Part shown: positions 61,048-64,000 of the stretch, piece after piece
Position numbering within the stretch: position 1 is the stretch's first letter
How the letters are laid out: every line of letters begins with the position of its first letter
Assembly: GCA_002292285.1 (NCBI GenBank)
Contig: DBBP01000035.1
Span: 94,813 to 158,812, forward strand
Source of the DNA: Proteobacteria bacterium UBA981
GTDB lineage: Bacteria; Pseudomonadota; Gammaproteobacteria; Ga0077536
Direction of reading: 5' to 3'
Length of the DNA stretch: 64,000 bases
Notes under the pieces: generated by a model
Database searches by the model: none
What the model was told of the DNA's origin: nothing
Seen by the model: the letters and a program-made list of their open reading frames with translations, nothing else
Position numbers and translations under genes: made by a program

Positions 61048-62053
61048 CCGTGGCTGAAAATCCGTTGTAGATAGCCCACATCAATTCGTTGCACCCCGTA
61101 CTCGTCGCTGCAGAGATAGCCATGATGGGCCCTGACCAACCGAGTTCGCGAAGCTCCTCAGCGATGTGGTCAACCTGACTTTCGTCGACCAAGTCTGTCT
61201 TATTCAACACGACCCAGCGTGGCCGGGCAGCGAGTTCTGGATTGTGCGCCTCGAGTTCGGCGGCGATGGTCGCGAAATCGCTTAGCGGTTCACGCTCGGG
61301 GTCAAGTCCGGACACATCCACCAGGTGCAGTAGCAAACGGGTGCGCTCAAGGTGCTTGAGAAAACGCAGCCCGAGTCCGGCGCCTGCGGCGGCTCCGGAA
61401 ATAATGCCGGGAATATCTGCGATAACGAAACTTTGCTCGCTACCCAGTCGCACCACCCCGAGATTGGGTATTAATGTCGTGAAAGGATAGTCGGCGACCT
61501 TGGGACGCGCTGCAGAGACGGCGCGGATCAAAGTCGACTTCCCTGCGTTCGGGAGACCGAGCAATCCGACGTCAGCCAGGAGTTTCAGTTCGAGCCGAAG
61601 CTCGCGTTGTTCACCGGCAGAACCGGGCGTTATCCGGCGGGGCGCACGATTGACGCTACTCTTGAAGCGAGTGTTGCCGAGCCCATGGTAACCACCTTGA
61701 GCGACCAATAGGCGTGCACCGTCGGCAACCATATCGTCGATCAGCTCATCCGTACCTGCATCGTATACGAGCGTACCGAGTGGCACCTTAACAACCAGAT
61801 CTTCAGCGCTTTTGCCGATCCGCTCCCGCCCCTGCCCTGGCTGGCCGTTACCTGACTTAAAGCGTCGTTTAAAGCGGAAGTCGACCAGCGTGTTAAGACC
61901 CGAGTCGACCTGTAGATAGACGCTGCCGCCGTCGCCGCCGTCGCCGCCGTCCGGGCCACCCTGCGCGATATATTTCTCGCGCCGAAAACTCAGACAGCCG
62001 TCTCCGCCTTTGCCGGCACTGACTAGAATTGTGGCTTCGTCGACGAACTTCAT
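61016..62053 (-). CDS. obgE: Obg/CgtA ribosome-associated GTPase
   Basis: 345 residues. The glycine-rich Obg domain (1-158) precedes the GTPase domain with G1 GLPNAGKS (166-173), DIPG and NKTD. The short tail is acidic (DDDDEDS). It functions in 50S subunit assembly. Next to rpmA and rplU, in the conserved order. Confidence 0.96.
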   Translation of the reverse strand: MKFVDEATILVSAGKGGDGCLSFRREKYIAQGGPDGGDGGDGGSVYLQVDSGLNTLVDFRFKRRFKSGNGQPGQGRERIGKSAEDLVVKVPLGTLVYDAGTDELIDDMVADGARLLVAQGGYHGLGNTRFKSSVNRAPRRITPGSAGEQRELRLELKLLADVGLLGLPNAGKSTLIRAVSAARPKVADYPFTTLIPNLGVVRLGSEQSFVIADIPGIISGAAAGAGLGLRFLKHLERTRLLLHLVDVSGLDPEREPLSDFATIAAELEAHNPELAARPRWVVLNKTDLVDESQVDHIAEELRELGWSGPIMAISAATSTGCNELMWAIYNGFSATDDDDEDSVDA

Positions 62054-62096
62054 CGTAGTGATTCCGACCGGACCGCGCCGGCAATCTCTCGCGCAT

Positions 62097-62124
62097 AAAA
62101 AACCCCGTTTAGAACGGGGCTTTT
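62097..62124 (-). terminator. Intrinsic terminator after rplU-rpmA
   Basis: On the minus strand CCCCGTT, loop CTA, AACGGGG and a run of six T (plus-strand coordinates 62097-62119). It lies between rpmA and obg, so the ribosomal genes end here, with partial read-through into obg possible. Confidence 0.85.
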
Positions 62125-62148
62125 CGCGAGAATCGAAAGCGTAAAGAG

Positions 62149-62406
62149 CTACTCTGCGACGACACTCACAAAACGGCGATTAAGCGGGCCTTTACGGACA
62201 AACTTAACTTCGCCGTCGGCCGTTGCGAACAACGTATGGTCGCGTCCGCAACCGACGTTAGCGCCCGGATGAAAATGGGTGCCGCGCTGACGCAGAATGA
62301 TATTTCCCGAACGTACGGCTTCGCCGCCGAAGCGTTTCACACCGAGTCGCTTCGATTCTGAGTCGCGACCGTTGTTAGTACTGCCGCCTGCTTTCTTATG
62401 TGCCAT
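62149..62406 (-). CDS. rpmA: 50S ribosomal protein L27
   Basis: 85 residues with the standard start MAHKKAGGSTNNGRDSESKR. The N-terminal tail reaches the peptidyl transferase centre. It lies three bases after rplU. Confidence 0.97.
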   Translation of the reverse strand: MAHKKAGGSTNNGRDSESKRLGVKRFGGEAVRSGNIILRQRGTHFHPGANVGCGRDHTLFATADGEVKFVRKGPLNRRFVSVVAE

Positions 62407-62409
62407 GTT

Positions 62410-62724
62410 TCAGCCCTTTTGAACGCCGGTAATTTCTACCCGGGTGTAATTCTGGCGATGCCCCATGCGTCGCGTGTAATGCTTACGACGCTTGAATTTA
62501 ATGATATGAATTTTCTCGCCACGCCCGTGCTCGACGACCTTAGCGGTAACCGTAGCACCGGTGATGAAAGGTGCACCGACTGCGACATCGTCACCATCGG
62601 ATACCATCAGTACCTGGTCGAACTGAATTTCGGCACCGACATCGCCCGTCAAAGTCTCGACGTTGAGCTTGTCGCCGGCGGCAACGCGATATTGCTTGCC
62701 ACCTGTTTTAATCACTGCGTGCAT
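62410..62724 (-). CDS. rplU: 50S ribosomal protein L21
   Basis: 104 residues (MHAVIKTGGKQYRVAAGDKL; KFKRRKHYTRRMGHRQ), a normal length. First gene of the rplU-rpmA unit, divergent from ispB. A good promoter lies about 100 bp upstream, leaving a leader long enough for control. Confidence 0.97.
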   Translation of the reverse strand: MHAVIKTGGKQYRVAAGDKLNVETLTGDVGAEIQFDQVLMVSDGDDVAVGAPFITGATVTAKVVEHGRGEKIHIIKFKRRKHYTRRMGHRQNYTRVEITGVQKG

Positions 62725-62826
62725 GGTGAATCCTGTGAATCTGTTCCGTGTAGCCTGGAGGTCGGGCGCGTCGCCGCTTGCGAATCGTCTTGGACACAGC
62801 CGGACCTAAGGCCAAGCGAGCGCGCG

Positions 62827-62855
62827 ATTGTACGGAAATCGATACGCGGAAACAA
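62827..62855 (-). promoter_or_regulatory. Sigma-70 promoter of rplU-rpmA
   Basis: On the minus strand TTGTTT and TACAAT are separated by exactly 17 bp (plus-strand ATTGTA 62827-62832 and AAACAA 62850-62855). The transcript would begin near 62820, giving a leader of about 95 nt. Confidence 0.6.
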
Positions 62856-62939
62856 GATAACTGCGGGAATAAATGGTAATTCCGCCCAGCTCTTGGCAAG
62901 ATCCGCGCTGCTGCCAATTCGGCGAAGCACGGAACCCCC

Positions 62940-63929
62940 TTGGATCAAACTAAAACCAGCCCTGACGTCGAAAAGCTGCGTGATTTGGTAGCTGACGATG
63001 CGGCAGCGGTCGACGAACTCATCCGCTCGCGACTCCACTCAGAAGTCCAACTAATCAATCAATTGAGCCACTACATCATTGCTGGTGGTGGTAAGCGTCT
63101 GCGACCGCTATTGGCCTTGCTAAGCGCCCGGGCTGCGGGCTATACCGGCACCAAGCATATTGAAGTGGCGGTCATCCTGGAGCTCGTACACACCGCAACG
63201 CTGCTGCATGACGACGTCGTGGACGCCTCCAAAATGCGCCGCGGCCGCGAAACGGCCAACCTCGTATGGGGTAACGAAGCGAGCGTTCTGGTCGGCGATT
63301 TCCTCTATTCGCGTGCATTTCAAATGATGGTCAACCTGGAAAGTATCCGTGTGCTTGAGATTCTGGCCGACGCGACCAACACAATTGCCCAGGGCGAAGT
63401 GATGCAACTGGCTAGTTGCGGTGATCCGGATACGACGGAGGAACAATACCTCACCACCATTCACAACAAGACGGCCAAATTATTTGAAGCTGCCGCGACT
63501 TTGGGCGCCGTCATCGCCGGGAGCGGCACGGAATTCGAGACCGCGCTCGCCGCTTACGGCCGCCATATCGGGGCCGCCTTTCAACTCGTTGATGACGCGC
63601 TCGACTACAGCTCTTCACAGCAGGCGATGGGCAAAAACGTCGGCGACGACCTGGCAGAAGGTAAACCGACCTTGCCACTGCTCTATGCAATGTGGAATGG
63701 AAACAAGGCGCAAAGCACAATGATTCGGGCCGCAATCGAAAATGCCGGCTTGGAGAACCTTGACCAGATCATGCAGGCAATTGAATCAACCGGAGCCATC
63801 ACTTACACTTTCGCCCGCGCGCAGGTCGAGGCCGACCAAGCGCTGGCAGCGTTAGTGGCGATCCCGAAATCGCCGTACCGCGAAGCACTCGAGGCATTAG
63901 TCGAGTTCGCTGTCGATCGAAACTTCTAG
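62940..63929 (+). CDS. ispB: Octaprenyl/polyprenyl diphosphate synthase IspB
   Basis: 329 residues from a TTG at 62940. The two aspartate-rich motifs are D91-D92-V-V-D95 and D218-D219-A-L-D222, and GGGKRLRPLL binds IPP. It makes the ubiquinone side chain. Divergent from rplU and followed by tRNA-Pro, the usual gammaproteobacterial order. Confidence 0.95.
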   Translation: MDQTKTSPDVEKLRDLVADDAAAVDELIRSRLHSEVQLINQLSHYIIAGGGKRLRPLLALLSARAAGYTGTKHIEVAVILELVHTATLLHDDVVDASKMRRGRETANLVWGNEASVLVGDFLYSRAFQMMVNLESIRVLEILADATNTIAQGEVMQLASCGDPDTTEEQYLTTIHNKTAKLFEAAATLGAVIAGSGTEFETALAAYGRHIGAAFQLVDDALDYSSSQQAMGKNVGDDLAEGKPTLPLLYAMWNGNKAQSTMIRAAIENAGLENLDQIMQAIESTGAITYTFARAQVEADQALAALVAIPKSPYREALEALVEFAVDRNF

Positions 63930-63943
63930 AAAGTTCCCACAGT

Positions 63944-64000
63944 CGGGGTGTAGCTCAGCCTGGTAGAGCACTGTCTTCGGGAGGCAGGGGCCGGAGGTTC
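63944..64000 (+). tRNA. tRNA-Pro (anticodon CGG), cut by window end
   Basis: 57 nt of about 77. Acceptor 5' strand CGGGGTG, D arm GCTCAGCCTGGTAGAGC, anticodon stem CTGTC/GGCAG with loop TTCGGGA giving CGG, and the first half of the T arm. The 3' end lies outside the window. Confidence 0.9.

Overview
The window reads as a chromosomal segment of a free-living, probably marine or sediment gammaproteobacterium. The best evidence is the right third. It carries ispB / rplU-rpmA-obg-proB / rpsT / murJ-ribF-lspA-ispH / pilE-pilY1-pilX-pilW-pilV-fimT, essentially the Pseudomonas-type gene order, although ileS and fkpB are missing from their usual places. The end of a soxB gene (thiosulfate oxidation), a HiPIP electron carrier and an AcnD/PrpF-type methylcitrate cycle suit a metabolically versatile, partly sulfur-oxidising organism. 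The exact lineage cannot be fixed from the sequence alone.

Layout. 1-0.7 kb: 3' end of soxB and a CsoR-family sensor with two cysteines. 0.7-10 kb: a Rieske oxygenase, a PRISE-like reductase and the operon gntR-prpB-prpC-acnD-prpF for propionyl-CoA. 10-25 kb: an accessory catabolic region. It has a divergent Nramp-like transporter, a PhyH dioxygenase, a minus-strand operon (amidohydrolase, membrane di-iron hydroxylase, 59-residue membrane protein, GntR) and a tightly coupled plus-strand operon (P450, two amidohydrolases, SnoaL-like, Rieske oxygenase, P450, Baeyer-Villiger-like FMO). A perfect 28-bp palindrome lies between the two operons. Several enzymes here have altered active-site residues. 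The set looks like stepwise oxygenation and ring opening of a polycyclic, terpenoid or steroid-like substrate, with propionyl-CoA feeding the methylcitrate cycle; the substrate itself is inference.

25-31 kb: a frameshifted exported nucleotidyltransferase, an APH/P-loop kinase fusion, and an AT-richer AlpA mini-island beside an intact tRNA-Ser(GGA). A second, decayed tRNA-Ser copy lies next to it, split in its T loop by an 84-bp hairpin-rich insert. 31-37 kb: a glycosyltransferase, UDP-glucuronate decarboxylase and an arsenosugar cassette (ArsS radical SAM plus two glycosyltransferases). 37-41 kb: HiPIP, a bacterial homologue of the archaeal F420-dependent methylene-H4MPT dehydrogenase (Mtd), an FHA protein carrying an IS3 OrfA-like domain, and an HD-GYP protein whose HD histidine is alanine. 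41-46 kb: CNT nucleoside transporter, purE-purK, tRNA-Thr(CGT) and an Irr-like Fur protein with a dyad at its own promoter. 46-64 kb: the type IV pilus minor pilin/PilY1 operon, the conserved housekeeping block and the start of tRNA-Pro(CGG).

The most noteworthy items are the Mtd homologue in a bacterial context, the oxygenase/amidohydrolase region with substituted catalytic residues, the FHA-transposase domain fusion, and the tRNA-Ser duplication with its T-loop insert.
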